DNA of 64,000 bases from Pseudomonas sp. PB101 (GCF_009764265.1 NZ_RWIR01000060.1:1-64000); one strand, 5' to 3'; numbered from the stretch's first letter, positions 6,992 to 16,478 are shown. Notes: a model not told the origin generated them from the sequence alone. Numbers and translations: made by a program.

Positions 6992-9633
6992 CAGCGTTTC
7001 ACCAATCCGGTCAAGCCGCCCGCGATCAGGGCGGCAGTGTCGGCCAGCGCAACCAGCGGATCGAGTCCGGCGGGCACGGCCATATAACGGGGTTCCCAAT
7101 CAGGCTGGAACTTGTCTTTGAAGCGGCGCAAGCCTTGGAAGTTGTACAGCTGCTCACCACGGCGGAATACCATCGAGCCCAGGCGCTGGGTCAGTGGTGC
7201 GCCGCGACGGGGTTGCAACCCCGACAACGGCACCATGCCCAGGCTGAAACGCGCGTATCCATGATTTTTATAATGTTGAATCAGGCCGACCATCATGAAT
7301 TCCATGGTCAGCTTCGGGGCGTCCGGGTGCGCGCGCATCAGGTCGAGGCTGGCCAGGTCGTGGCCGTAGGTCTCGAGCAGGTTGGCGAACGCCACCGGGC
7401 GTCCTTCGAAACGAATCACCGCGATGCGGAAATGCTTGAGGTAGTCATCGCTGAAGCGGCCCAGCGAAAAACCTTTCTCGCGCACGTTCTTGCCGCTCAG
7501 CCAGGCATCGGAAATCACCTTGAGCTCCTCCATCGGCGCCTGGCCCGGCTCATGGATTTCCAGCGACAGGCCGTCACGGGTGCCACGGTTCCAGGTGTAG
7601 CGCAGGTCCTTCATCTCCTTGCCCTTGGCTTCGAGATCAAAACGCTTGAGGTCGACCCGGGCTTCTTCACCGAGCTTGATCGCGGTCAGGCCGATGTCCA
7701 TGTAGTACGGCAGGTTCTCGGCGCGCACTTGATAGAACACGGGACGGGCGTGGTGGATGTCGCACAGGTCGCGGAACTGCCAGATCATTTCCGCCCGTTG
7801 CTGGCCCGGGCCGATCGGGTCATACAGCGCCACCAGGCTGCGGCCGCGACGGGCGTACATCAGGAAGGCTTCGTCATTGGGGTGAAACAGCAGGGCCTTG
7901 TCACCGGTCAGGGCAAGGCCGCCATCCGGTTGGGCCGATGCCATCAGGATCTTGCTGGCGCGTTCCAGTTCCTCGGGTGTCGGCAGATGAATGACCGGGC
8001 GCGCGGTACGCAGCAGCCAGGTCAGGGACACCACCACCAACAGCACAGCGGCGCCGAGCAGCGAACGCAGGCCGCGAGGGGCATCGGCGTCGAGGGTGAA
8101 CTGCCACCAGAGTTGGTGGCTGTACGGAACGTCCTGGTAGGCAAATAGCAGGAGCCACATCGATGCACCGAGTACGCACAGGCTGGCCACCAGATACAGC
8201 GGCGAGAACGGCAGTTCGGTCAGGCGGCTGGGGCGATAGAACGAGCGGCGGAAGACCCCGAGCAGGCTCGCCGTCAGTACCATCAGGCTGGCTTCTTCCC
8301 AGTCGAAGCCTTTGAGCAGCGAAAGCAGGGCGCCGACCAGCAACAGTATGGTGGTCAGCATCCACGCGGCCGACAGCCGGCGGCGCAGTCCTTGGGCCAG
8401 CAACAGGCAAAGCACGCCGACCAGGCTGGCGCCAAAGTGCGATGCATCGACCAGGCGATGGGGGATCAGAAAACCGATGTGTTCCAGGCGGGTATCGATC
8501 TCCGGGGTGGCGCCGGAGAACAGCAGGACAACACCGGACAGGAATACCAGCACCGCCAGTATCGGCGCCGCCAGGCCTGAGGCTGCGCGCAAGGTCTGGC
8601 GTGTCTGGAACAGACGCTGGCCTTCGTTGATCAGCAACAGCAGGCAGGCGACCAGCAAGGGCAGGACCACATAGATCAAGCGATAGAGCAGCAGGGCGGC
8701 CGCCAGTGGCGCGGCACCGAGGGTGTCGGAAAAGGCCGCCAGCAAGATCGCTTCGAAGACCCCGACACCGCCCGGCACATGGCTGAGCACGCCGGCGGCG
8801 AGGGCCAGCAGGTAAACCAGAAGGAACACACCGAAGGGCGGCGTTTCCGGCAGCAGCAGATAGAGCACGGTCGCGGCGGCCGCCACGTCGAGGGCAGTGA
8901 TGAGCAATTGCAGGAACGTCAGGCGACGCCCGGGCAGGCGCAAGGTGCGGCGACCGATCCTGACCAGCAGGTTGTCCGGGTAAGGCTGATCCGGCAGGCG
9001 ACGACGATAGATACCGATCGCCAGCACCGAAAACAGCACGAGCACTACGCTTGCCACCATGCCCAGCAACGTCTCGGAGAGCCCCAGGGCGGTGGACGCG
9101 GCAGGCAGGTCGCTGAGCGTCGCCAGGGCGGCCAGCGGTGGCAGTGCGCAACCCAGCGAGAGGCTGGCGAACAGCGTCATCTGGGCGACTTCAGCCGCCC
9201 CCAGGCCGTGACGGGCGTAGAGGCGATAGCGCACCGAGCCGCCCGACAGCATTGAAAGGCCGATGGCGTTGCCGATGGCAAAGGCTGTGAACCCGCCCAG
9301 TGCCAGGGTGCGCGGCGCCAGGCTCACCCCGGCATAGCGGCTGGCCGACCATTCGTAGCCGAGCAGAATGATGAAGCCCACCACGGTTGCGCCGAGCGCG
9401 CCCATCAAGGCAGGTTTGGGAACTTCGAGGATCGAGTCGTGCAGCGCGTAAAGGTCGAGCTCGCTCAGCAGGTGGCGACAGGCAATCAGCGCGATCGCGA
9501 ACAACAGCAGGGTAATCGCCAGGCCGATGGGTTGGCGGTATTTGCTCAACCGATCAAGCAGGCGCAGACGCTCAGCCTTGATCGGTTGTGTCGCTGTGAC
9601 AGTGTCTTGTGAATCAGACGAGTTGGCGCGCAT
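6991..9633 (-). CDS. mprF: Bifunctional lysylphosphatidylglycerol synthetase/flippase MprF
   Basis: MprF transfers lysine (or alanine) from aminoacyl-tRNA to phosphatidylglycerol and flips the product outward. This lowers surface negative charge and susceptibility to cationic peptides. The 880-residue protein has an N-terminal half with many transmembrane segments (about residues 30-530). A C-terminal soluble synthetase domain of the DUF2156/GNAT-like fold follows (about 550-860, with GQQRAEMIWQF and MEFMMVGLI). I chose the ATG at 9633 over an adjacent TTG at 9636, because a GAGGTG ribosome site is properly spaced. It is the first gene of a two-gene operon with the VirJ-type hydrolase. Confidence 0.95.
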   Translation of the reverse strand: MRANSSDSQDTVTATQPIKAERLRLLDRLSKYRQPIGLAITLLLFAIALIACRHLLSELDLYALHDSILEVPKPALMGALGATVVGFIILLGYEWSASRYAGVSLAPRTLALGGFTAFAIGNAIGLSMLSGGSVRYRLYARHGLGAAEVAQMTLFASLSLGCALPPLAALATLSDLPAASTALGLSETLLGMVASVVLVLFSVLAIGIYRRRLPDQPYPDNLLVRIGRRTLRLPGRRLTFLQLLITALDVAAAATVLYLLLPETPPFGVFLLVYLLALAAGVLSHVPGGVGVFEAILLAAFSDTLGAAPLAAALLLYRLIYVVLPLLVACLLLLINEGQRLFQTRQTLRAASGLAAPILAVLVFLSGVVLLFSGATPEIDTRLEHIGFLIPHRLVDASHFGASLVGVLCLLLAQGLRRRLSAAWMLTTILLLVGALLSLLKGFDWEEASLMVLTASLLGVFRRSFYRPSRLTELPFSPLYLVASLCVLGASMWLLLFAYQDVPYSHQLWWQFTLDADAPRGLRSLLGAAVLLVVVSLTWLLRTARPVIHLPTPEELERASKILMASAQPDGGLALTGDKALLFHPNDEAFLMYARRGRSLVALYDPIGPGQQRAEMIWQFRDLCDIHHARPVFYQVRAENLPYYMDIGLTAIKLGEEARVDLKRFDLEAKGKEMKDLRYTWNRGTRDGLSLEIHEPGQAPMEELKVISDAWLSGKNVREKGFSLGRFSDDYLKHFRIAVIRFEGRPVAFANLLETYGHDLASLDLMRAHPDAPKLTMEFMMVGLIQHYKNHGYARFSLGMVPLSGLQPRRGAPLTQRLGSMVFRRGEQLYNFQGLRRFKDKFQPDWEPRYMAVPAGLDPLVALADTAALIAGGLTGLVKR

Positions 9634-9869
9634 CAATCACCTCTTGGATTGTGCGCGACAGGATGGGGGTATCCAGCCAAGTTACCAATCCCTGTAGAAA
9701 AAAATAATCACAAATATTAACGCCTGTCAGCGGAGACGGCGCGACATCGGTCGTGAAGGCTTCAGCCTGCGATAGAGCATAGTCTGAACCCGGCGCATGG
9801 GTGGCCCCAAACGGCTTGCTACACAGTGACAGATCATTGTTGCGAAAGGACTTTTTCAACAGATACAAA

Positions 9870-9904
9870 AAAGGCCACTCTTTCGAGCAGCCTTTTTTGA
9901 TGTT
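9870..9904 (-). terminator. Terminator of tRNA-fMet copy 1
   Basis: On the minus strand a GGCTGCTC-GAAA-GAGTGGCC hairpin, with two G-T wobbles, is flanked by A and T runs. It lies directly after the encoded CCA end. Confidence 0.85.
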
Positions 9905-9981
<77 letters not shown>

Positions 9982-9994
9982 TCTGTGTGGCGGC

Positions 9995-10022
9995 ATTCTA
10001 TAGAGAATCGCCGGGGTGTCAA
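9995..10022 (-). promoter_or_regulatory. Sigma-70 promoter of tRNA-fMet copy 1
   Basis: Read on the minus strand: TTGACA, a 16-bp spacer, then TAGAAT (-10), about 13 bp before the tRNA 5' end. The discriminator is GC-rich, as is common for stringently controlled stable-RNA promoters. Confidence 0.8.
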
Positions 10023-10177
10023 CCGTTAATCCCGAACCAGGTCAAATAAACGTTGAATCGCGTCAAACGGTCGCAGGCTTGCCCTAAGTTTCGGAATCAG
10101 AACGATTTTTGCTTACGGCTCGAGTCCATAGGGAAGTGGGTTCAGGTGCCCGGCGCTACAAAACAAGCACGCACAAA

Positions 10178-10211
10178 AAAGGCCACTCTTTCGAGTAGCC
10201 TTTTTTGATGT
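10178..10211 (-). terminator. Terminator of tRNA-fMet copy 2
   Basis: The hairpin GGCTACTC-GAAA-GAGTGGCC is the same as in copy 1 except that one wobble pair is replaced by an A-T pair. It is flanked by A/T runs. Confidence 0.85.
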
Positions 10212-10212
10212 T

Positions 10213-10289
<77 letters not shown>

Positions 10290-10301
10290 TCTGTGTGGCT
10301 C

Positions 10302-10329
10302 ATTCTATAGAGATGCGCCGGGGTGTCAA
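10302..10329 (-). promoter_or_regulatory. Sigma-70 promoter of tRNA-fMet copy 2
   Basis: TTGACA, a 16-bp spacer and TAGAAT are read on the minus strand, in the same arrangement as for copy 1. Confidence 0.8.
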
Positions 10330-10505
10330 CCTTCAATTCAGATAAAACCTGTTCTGCTTCAATCGGTTAGCTTGTCGAAGGGGAGGGTTTTCGGTCTGTG
10401 AGGCAGGCGGGGCAAGGCCTGTGGCTCTATTGGGAATGATTTTCCGATTGAAAAAATAAATTCATCAGCGACATTTCCCACGCGTCGAAAAGAACATTCA
10501 GACTA

Positions 10506-10521
10506 CTGGTGCTATATACAG
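10506..10521 (+). promoter_or_regulatory. LexA (SOS) box upstream of dinB
   Basis: The sequence fits CTG-N10-CAG (CTGGTGCTATATACAG) with flanking TA on the left and an alternating TA core, 68 bp before the dinB ATG. DNA polymerase IV genes are standard SOS targets. Confidence 0.8.
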
Positions 10522-10589
10522 GTGTCGGTGAGATACTGCATATCCGTCAAACAAAGACGCCATTTCCTTGCCATGAACATTGCTTTGCC

Positions 10590-11651
10590 ATGACTCAGCG
10601 AAAGATCATCCACGTCGATTGCGACTGTTTCTACGCCGCCATTGAGATGCGCGACGACCCGCGTCTGGCCGGCAAGCCATTGGCGGTGGGCGGGTCGGCG
10701 GATCGGCGCGGGGTGATCGCCACCTGTAATTACGAGGCGCGGGCGTACGGCGTGCGTTCGGCAATGTCCTCCGGGCACGCCCTGAAACTGTGCCCGGACC
10801 TGACCATCGTGAAGCCACGCATGGATGCCTATAGAGAAGCGTCCAGGGAAATTCACACGATCTTTCGCGACTACACCGAGATCATTGAACCGCTTTCGCT
10901 CGATGAGGCCTACCTGGATGTGTCGGACAGCGCGCATTTCGCGGGCAGTGCCACGCGAATCGCCCAGGATATCCGCCGCCGGGTCTCCAACCAGTTGCAC
11001 ATCACCGTGTCGGCGGGTGTGGCGCCGAACAAGTTTCTGGCCAAGATCGCCAGTGACTGGAAAAAGCCCAACGGCCTGTTCGTCATCACTCCGGACCAGG
11101 TCGAGGACTTTGTCAGTGGCTTGCCGGTGAACAAGTTGCACGGGGTCGGCAAAGTCACTGCCGACAAGCTCGGCAAGCTGGGTATCACCGATTGCCTGCA
11201 ATTGCGCGAGTGGGACAAGTTGGCGCTGGTGCGTGAGTTCGGCAGCTTTGGCGAGCGACTCTGGAGCCTGGCCCGCGGGATTGATGAGCGAGTGGTGCAC
11301 AACGACAGTCGTCGTCAGTCGATCAGCGTTGAAAATACCTACGACGTTGATCTGCCTGATCTGAAGAGTTGCCTGGATAAACTGCCCGAACTGCTGGAGA
11401 CCCTGGCCGGTCGCATGGCGCGAATCGACAGCAGTTATCGTCCGGGCAAGCCATTCGTCAAAGTGAAGTTCCATGACTTCACTCAGACCACACTGGAGCA
11501 AGCCGGGGCAGGGCGGGATCTGGGGAGTTATCAGTTGATGCTGACCCAGGCTTTCAATCGCGGCGGTAAACCGGTGCGGTTGTTGGGGGTCGGGGTTCGG
11601 CTGGAAGACTTGCGGGGCGGGTTTGAGCAGATGGAGTTGTTTGAGCGGTAG
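10590..11651 (+). CDS. dinB: DNA polymerase IV (DinB), Y-family
   Basis: This error-prone translesion polymerase has 353 residues. I chose the ATG at 10590 because the conserved N-terminus KIIHVDCDCFYAAIE begins right after it; a longer frame from 10509 would run through the LexA box. The metal-binding residues are Asp10 and the Asp105-Glu106 pair (SLDEAYLD). The helix-hairpin-helix/thumb segment (VNKLHGVGKVTADKLGKLG) and the little finger follow. The protein ends with QMELF, a fit to the beta-clamp binding motif. SOS control is predicted from the LexA box. A hairpin without a clear T-tract follows at 11654-11679. Confidence 0.96.
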   Translation: MTQRKIIHVDCDCFYAAIEMRDDPRLAGKPLAVGGSADRRGVIATCNYEARAYGVRSAMSSGHALKLCPDLTIVKPRMDAYREASREIHTIFRDYTEIIEPLSLDEAYLDVSDSAHFAGSATRIAQDIRRRVSNQLHITVSAGVAPNKFLAKIASDWKKPNGLFVITPDQVEDFVSGLPVNKLHGVGKVTADKLGKLGITDCLQLREWDKLALVREFGSFGERLWSLARGIDERVVHNDSRRQSISVENTYDVDLPDLKSCLDKLPELLETLAGRMARIDSSYRPGKPFVKVKFHDFTQTTLEQAGAGRDLGSYQLMLTQAFNRGGKPVRLLGVGVRLEDLRGGFEQMELFER

Positions 11652-11653
11652 TG

Positions 11654-11679
11654 GTCACCCTGATCGCGAGCAGGGTGAC
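11654..11679. terminator. Hairpin between convergent dinB and lipoprotein gene
   Basis: A perfect 9-bp stem, GTCACCCTG with CAGGGTGAC, has an 8-nt loop but only weak T-runs on either side. It may stabilise 3' ends rather than terminate by itself. Confidence 0.4.
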
Positions 11680-11690
11680 AACTAAGCTTT

Positions 11691-12644
11691 TCAATTCAAT
11701 CCCGGGTTCGCTACCAGTCGTTCGCCATTCTGGGCCAGCGACTTGAGGAATTCGGTCTGCAATTCGGGATCATTGCGCGTCAGTTCGATCAGGCTCTGTT
11801 CCAGCTCGGTGGCTTCTTCTTCGAGACCCAACTCCGACAAGCGTTTGACCCGGTGAACCCATTGGCTGACCTCGTCGCCTTCGAGATCGTCATGAATCAG
11901 CCCGTGGGCCTCATAGAGCTTGCTGCGCAAGGTGCTGCTGATGGCCAGGGTCGCGTCGTTGCGGACATTGTCCTGGCCATCTTCGACACGAATCAGCAGC
12001 CGGGTCAGATGATTGATGTCATGTTCGGCGAACGGGTTATCCAACAGGTTCAGGCGCAGTACGCCGTTTTTGTCGGTGGTCAGTTCGAAGGTTTCCTTGC
12101 CGGCCTTGACCTCGACCGGGCGCTCGCTCCAGGGCAGGCTCGAGTACTCCGTGCGTTTGTCACGCTGGATTTCATCGATGCCGGCCAGGTTCTGCTGAGC
12201 GCGGCCATGGGACTGCACGTTCATGAACGGATTGAGCCCGGCGAAACCGTAGCTCAGCCAGTCTTTGGTCACGCTGTCCGGCAGGTTGCCGAGGGCGAAC
12301 ACATTGACCACGTTGGCACCGATACCCGCCACCACGGCCACCGCGCCCAGCGGGATTTCGTAAACCTCCCGCCAGGGTTGGTAGGGCGTATAGCGGTCGT
12401 AGTGACGAGTGACTTCGTACTCGGTGACTTCGAAAGTCTTTTGCTCGTGAATTTTCACGCGCCGTTGCGGCAGCTCAAGCACCGTGGGCTCGCCGACATC
12501 GATCTGGAGGCTGTGATCGAGCAATTTGCGCTCGACACGTTCCTCGTGCTCGCTGCGTTGTGACATCTGATTGGCACAGCCGCTGACCAGCAGGGTGCCG
12601 CACAGGGCGGCAGCACCGAGGCCTAAGGTGTTTCGCTTGAACAT
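11691..12644 (-). CDS. Putative lipoprotein of unknown function
   Basis: The 317-residue protein has a lipoprotein signal peptide with lipobox LVSGC (Cys at about residue 23), so it should be anchored in an envelope membrane. A segment at about 98-120 (GAVAVVAGIGANVVNVFALG) is hydrophobic. The rest is soluble, with a beta-rich middle (residues 165-240) and a Leu/Glu-rich helical C-terminus (270-310). I recognise no domain. It lies 17 bp downstream of proS on the same strand and may be co-transcribed with it. Existence is well supported by codon usage and signal peptide; function is unknown. Confidence 0.8.
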   Translation of the reverse strand: MFKRNTLGLGAAALCGTLLVSGCANQMSQRSEHEERVERKLLDHSLQIDVGEPTVLELPQRRVKIHEQKTFEVTEYEVTRHYDRYTPYQPWREVYEIPLGAVAVVAGIGANVVNVFALGNLPDSVTKDWLSYGFAGLNPFMNVQSHGRAQQNLAGIDEIQRDKRTEYSSLPWSERPVEVKAGKETFELTTDKNGVLRLNLLDNPFAEHDINHLTRLLIRVEDGQDNVRNDATLAISSTLRSKLYEAHGLIHDDLEGDEVSQWVHRVKRLSELGLEEEATELEQSLIELTRNDPELQTEFLKSLAQNGERLVANPGLN

Positions 12645-12661
12645 GACGTCTCTATCTGGTT

Positions 12662-14377
12662 TCAGCGGCGGATACGGGCCTGAAGGAACGACAGTACTTC
12701 AGCGACCGGCAGCGCTTGCGGCTCGGCCTCGGTACGGCTCTTGTATTCCAGGTTGCCATCGGCGAGGCCGCGGTCGCTGACCACGATCCGGTGTGGAATC
12801 CCGATCAGTTCCATGTCCGCGAACTTGATGCCCGGGCTGGTTTTCTTGTCGCGGTCGTCCAGCAGCACTTCGAAGCCGGCAGCGGTGAGTTGCGCGTACA
12901 GCTTGTCGGTGGCTTCGCGAACCTGCTCGGTTTCGTAGCGCAGCGGCACCAGGGCAATCTGGAACGGCGCGAGTGTGTCGCTCCAGATGATCCCGTTTTC
13001 GTCGTTGTTCTGCTCGATGGCAGCCGCCACCACGCGGGACACGCCGATACCGTAGCAACCCATTTCCAGGGTGATCGGCTTGCCGTTCTCGCCCAGCACT
13101 TCGCACTTCATCGCTTTGCTGTATTTGTTGCCCAGCTGGAAGATGTGCCCGACTTCGATGCCGCGCTTGATTTCCAGGGTGCCTTTGCCGTCCGGGCTCG
13201 GGTCACCGGCCACGACGTTGCGCAGGTCGGCAACGGTCGGAACAGGCAGATCGCGCTCCCAGTTCACGCCGAAGTAGTGTTTGTCGTCGATGTTGGCACC
13301 GATGCCGAAGTCGCTCATCAGTTCGACCGAACGGTCGATGATGATCGGCAGCGGCAGGTTCAACGGGCCAAGGGAACCGGCGCCGGCGCCAATGGCCTCG
13401 CGCAGTTCGCTTTCCGAGGCCATGACCAGCGGGCTGGCTACGCCAGGCTGGTTGGCGGCCTTGATTTCGTTCAGCTCATGGTCGCCACGGATGATCAGGG
13501 CAATCAGCTTGCCTTTCTCTTCGGCGTGCACCACCAGGGTCTTGATGGTTTTCTCGATCGGCAGGTTGAAGCCTTCGACCAGTTGCGCAATGGTCTTGGC
13601 GTTCGGGGTGTCGACCAGACGCAGTTCTTCGGTCGCAGCGGCGCGCGAGGTTTCCCGTGGCACGGCTTCGGCTTTTTCGATGTTCGCGGCGTAGTCGGAG
13701 CCGTTGCTGAAGACGATGTCGTCTTCACCGGACTCGGCCAGCACGTGGAACTCGTGGGAGCCGGCACCGCCGATGGAGCCGTTGTCGGCTTCAACAGGGC
13801 GGAACTTCAGGCCCAGGCGGGTGAACACGTTGCAGTAGGCCTGGTGCATGCGGTCGTAGGTGACCTGCAGCGAAGGCTGGTCGGCGTGGAACGAGTACGC
13901 GTCCTTCATGATGAATTCGCGGCCGCGCATCAAACCGAAGCGTGGGCGGATTTCGTCACGGAATTTGGTCTGGATCTGGTACAGGTTGATCGGCAGCTGC
14001 TTGTAGCTGCTCAATTCGTTGCGCATCAGATCGGTGATGACTTCTTCGTGGGTCGGGCCTGCGCAGAAGTCGCGGCCATGGCGATCCTTGAAGCGCAGCA
14101 ATTCAGGGCCGTACTCTTCCCAACGCCCGGATTCCTGCCACAGCTCGGCCGGTTGGGTGCTCGGCATCAACACTTCGAGAGAGCCGGCGGCGTTCATTTC
14201 TTCACGAACGACGGCCTCGACCTTGCGCATTACCCGCAGGCCCATCGGCAGCCAGGTGTACAGGCCGGAGGCGAGTTTGCGGATCATGCCGGCGCGCAGC
14301 ATCAGCTGGTGGCTGATCACGACCGCGTCGGAAGGCGTTTCTTTTTGTGTGGCGAGCAAAAATTGACTGGTGCGCAT
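12662..14377 (-). CDS. proS: Prolyl-tRNA synthetase
   Basis: ProS charges tRNA-Pro with proline. The 571-residue length and layout are those of the bacterial-type enzyme with an editing insertion. Class II motif 2 reads FRDEIRPRFGLMRGREF (about residues 140-156), and motif 3 is GCYGIGVSRVVAA (about 445-457). The YbaK-like editing domain lies between, about 225-385. The anticodon-binding domain ends the protein with an RTEAEPQALP-containing tail. ATG at 14377. It is followed closely by the lipoprotein gene. Confidence 0.97.
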   Translation of the reverse strand: MRTSQFLLATQKETPSDAVVISHQLMLRAGMIRKLASGLYTWLPMGLRVMRKVEAVVREEMNAAGSLEVLMPSTQPAELWQESGRWEEYGPELLRFKDRHGRDFCAGPTHEEVITDLMRNELSSYKQLPINLYQIQTKFRDEIRPRFGLMRGREFIMKDAYSFHADQPSLQVTYDRMHQAYCNVFTRLGLKFRPVEADNGSIGGAGSHEFHVLAESGEDDIVFSNGSDYAANIEKAEAVPRETSRAAATEELRLVDTPNAKTIAQLVEGFNLPIEKTIKTLVVHAEEKGKLIALIIRGDHELNEIKAANQPGVASPLVMASESELREAIGAGAGSLGPLNLPLPIIIDRSVELMSDFGIGANIDDKHYFGVNWERDLPVPTVADLRNVVAGDPSPDGKGTLEIKRGIEVGHIFQLGNKYSKAMKCEVLGENGKPITLEMGCYGIGVSRVVAAAIEQNNDENGIIWSDTLAPFQIALVPLRYETEQVREATDKLYAQLTAAGFEVLLDDRDKKTSPGIKFADMELIGIPHRIVVSDRGLADGNLEYKSRTEAEPQALPVAEVLSFLQARIRR

Positions 14378-14520
14378 GGTTGGCCGTTATCGATTGCTGA
14401 TGACGAGAAATGACGGAGCATTGTACGGGCGAGATCCGCTGGCGTACAGGCGTGCGGTCGGCGGTGTGGCAGGAGGGCGCGATTCACTCGGCCCTCCGCG
14501 AATTTTCCTGGGTAAAGAGC

Positions 14521-16080
14521 CTACGACTCTTCGACGACCGGGGTCTGCACCGGTTCCGGTGTCGGTGTCGGTCCTGCGCGGCGGTTCTCCTGGAACCAGT
14601 GCAGGGCGATCAACAGCAGGGTCGGGACGCCGAGCAGCGCGGTAATCAGGAAGAAGTTGTGATAACCGAACTTCTCCACCATGACCCCGGAGTAGCCGCC
14701 GATCAGGCGTGGCAGCAGCAGCATGATCGAGCTGAGCAGGGCGTACTGGGTGGCGGAGAACTTGAGGTTGGTCAGGCTCGACAGGTAGGCGACGAAGGCC
14801 GAGGTGGCCAGGCCCGAACTGAAGTTGTCCAGGGAGATGGTCAGCACCAGCATGTTCAGGTTGGGGCCCATGTCGGCGAGCATCAGGAACAGGATGTTGG
14901 TGGCCGCGGAGGCGATGCCGCCGATGAACAGGATCGGCAGGATGCCGAAGCGCACGATCAGCAGGCCGCCCATGCCGGCGCCGACCAGGGTCATGATCAG
15001 GCCGAAGATTTTGCTGACGCTGGCGATCTGGTCCTTGGTGAAACCCTGGTCGATGTAGAACACGTTGGCCATCACGCCCATGACCGTATCGGACATCCGA
15101 TAGGTGGCGATCAGGCCGAGCAGCAGCAGCGCTTGCCAGCGGTATCGCAGGATAAAGTCGTTGATCGGCGTCAGTACTGGCGCCAGGCCACGACGGCCCA
15201 TGGCCGAGAGGCACAGGGCGGTGAGCGTGATGTAGAGGATGGCTCGCAGGAACGCGCGGTCTTGGAGCAGCAGGTCGAGCAGGCTTGCGCCTTCGAACAG
15301 AACGCTGGCGAAGTCGGTGTTGTAGAGCTGGGTGAACATGGCCGGCACGGACACCAGCAATATGATCAGCACGAACACCGAGGCCAGTTGGTGCGCGAAG
15401 CTGTAGCGCCCGGCCTGCAGTTGCGTGCGCAACGGCACGGGTGGTTCGCGCATGAACAGGGAGGTCAGCAGTGCCGGGATCATCAGCGCGCCGAACAGGA
15501 TGTAGGTGCCGGCCCAGGCCGAATGCTTGTAGTTGAAACCGGTGGAGCCAAAGCCTTCGGCGAAGTACAGCGCGCCTGCGGTGGCCAGCAGCGCAGCGAC
15601 CCGGTAACCGGACATGTAGCTGGCGGCGAGGGCGGCCTGACGATTGTCTTCGGCGATCTCCAGGCGGTAGGCGTCGACTGCGATGTCTTGGGTCGCCGAG
15701 GCGAATGCGACGACAACGGCGATGGCTATCAGCCAGGACAGATGCTTTTGCGGGTCGCAGAAACCCATCCCGATCAGGCCCAGGATGACCAGGGCCTGGG
15801 ACAGTACGAGCCAGGATCGTCGTCGACCGAGTTTGCCGAGCAATGGCAGTCGCCATTGGTCGAGCAAGGGCGACCAGACCCATTTGAAGGCATACGCCAG
15901 GCCGATCAGGCTTGCATAACCAATGGTTTCGCGAGCCACGCCGGCTTCACGCAGCCAGACTGAAAGCGTCGAAAAGACCAGCATGTAGGGCAGGCCGGCG
16001 GCGAAACCAAGCAGCAACAGCACGAGTGTCGAGGGGCTGGCATAAGCGGCGAGCGCGGCGCGCCAGGTTTTACGGGGCAT
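14521..16080 (-). CDS. ampG: AmpG-type muropeptide MFS permease
   Basis: AmpG imports GlcNAc-anhydroMurNAc peptides released by wall turnover, feeding recycling and the AmpR-controlled beta-lactamase signal. The 519-residue protein has the typical start (LLLLGFAAGLPYMLVFSTLSVWL), the LIGLAYAFKWVWSPLLDQ loop and the SATQDIAVDAYR segment that distinguish AmpG from other MFS carriers. About 12-14 membrane segments are apparent. A charged, Pro/Thr-rich tail of about 20 residues ends it. P. aeruginosa-type genomes have two AmpG-like permeases; which one this corresponds to is not decidable here. Confidence 0.88.
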   Translation of the reverse strand: MPRKTWRAALAAYASPSTLVLLLLGFAAGLPYMLVFSTLSVWLREAGVARETIGYASLIGLAYAFKWVWSPLLDQWRLPLLGKLGRRRSWLVLSQALVILGLIGMGFCDPQKHLSWLIAIAVVVAFASATQDIAVDAYRLEIAEDNRQAALAASYMSGYRVAALLATAGALYFAEGFGSTGFNYKHSAWAGTYILFGALMIPALLTSLFMREPPVPLRTQLQAGRYSFAHQLASVFVLIILLVSVPAMFTQLYNTDFASVLFEGASLLDLLLQDRAFLRAILYITLTALCLSAMGRRGLAPVLTPINDFILRYRWQALLLLGLIATYRMSDTVMGVMANVFYIDQGFTKDQIASVSKIFGLIMTLVGAGMGGLLIVRFGILPILFIGGIASAATNILFLMLADMGPNLNMLVLTISLDNFSSGLATSAFVAYLSSLTNLKFSATQYALLSSIMLLLPRLIGGYSGVMVEKFGYHNFFLITALLGVPTLLLIALHWFQENRRAGPTPTPEPVQTPVVEES

Positions 16081-16124
16081 GGGCTGGAGTCTGCCTCAAC
16101 AAATACGGAAACAAAGCGCGCACT

Positions 16125-16478
16125 CTAACCGCTGTGCTCTACCGGACGCCAGCCATGGCGCTGAATATCAACACGATTATTCAGGACACTGATGCCTTCC
16201 GTGCGTAATCGCGCGCGCTGCTCATCCCCCGAAGGGCTGCCGACCGGCAGGCTGATACGCCCGTTTGCACCCAGCACACGGTGCCACGGCAGCTTGCTGT
16301 CGCTCGGCAATTGGCTGAGTGTGCGGCCGACCCAGCGCGCGGCGCGACCCAGTCCTGCCAGCTCGGCCAACTGACCGTAGCTGACGACTTTGCCCTCGGG
16401 AACTTGCGCCAGTGTCAGATACAGCGCCGTGCGTCGGATTTGCGCTGCGCTCTCGGGTTCATCGGTTGGATCGGTCAC
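16125..16478 (-). CDS. Alkyltransferase-like protein (ATL; MGMT family without Cys)
   Basis: This 117-residue protein is the C-terminal DNA-binding domain of O6-alkylguanine transferases, including the wing (VSYGQLAELAGLGRAARWVG) and the arginine-finger helix. In place of the reactive Cys of PCHR it has Trp65 in PWHRV. It should therefore bind alkylated guanine without repairing it, and hand it to nucleotide excision repair, as described for E. coli YbaZ and yeast Atl1. The start is a GTG at 16478 with an AGGA ribosome site about 9 nt upstream; no nearby ATG fits. It sits 44 bp upstream of ampG on the same strand. Confidence 0.9.
   Translation of the reverse strand: MTDPTDEPESAAQIRRTALYLTLAQVPEGKVVSYGQLAELAGLGRAARWVGRTLSQLPSDSKLPWHRVLGANGRISLPVGSPSGDEQRARLRTEGISVLNNRVDIQRHGWRPVEHSG

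Larger units (their letters stand above)
10290..10589. other. Intergenic region between tRNA-fMet and dinB
   Basis: About 300 bp without a gene. It holds the promoter of tRNA copy 2 at its left end and the LexA box of dinB at 10506-10521. An in-frame upstream extension of dinB is not conserved-looking. Nothing else was recognised. Confidence 0.7.

Noticed and set aside
9614..9868. 84-codon leftward frame before mprF
   Set aside because: It overlaps the mprF start and the tRNA terminator region, with no domain or ribosome site; likely chance.
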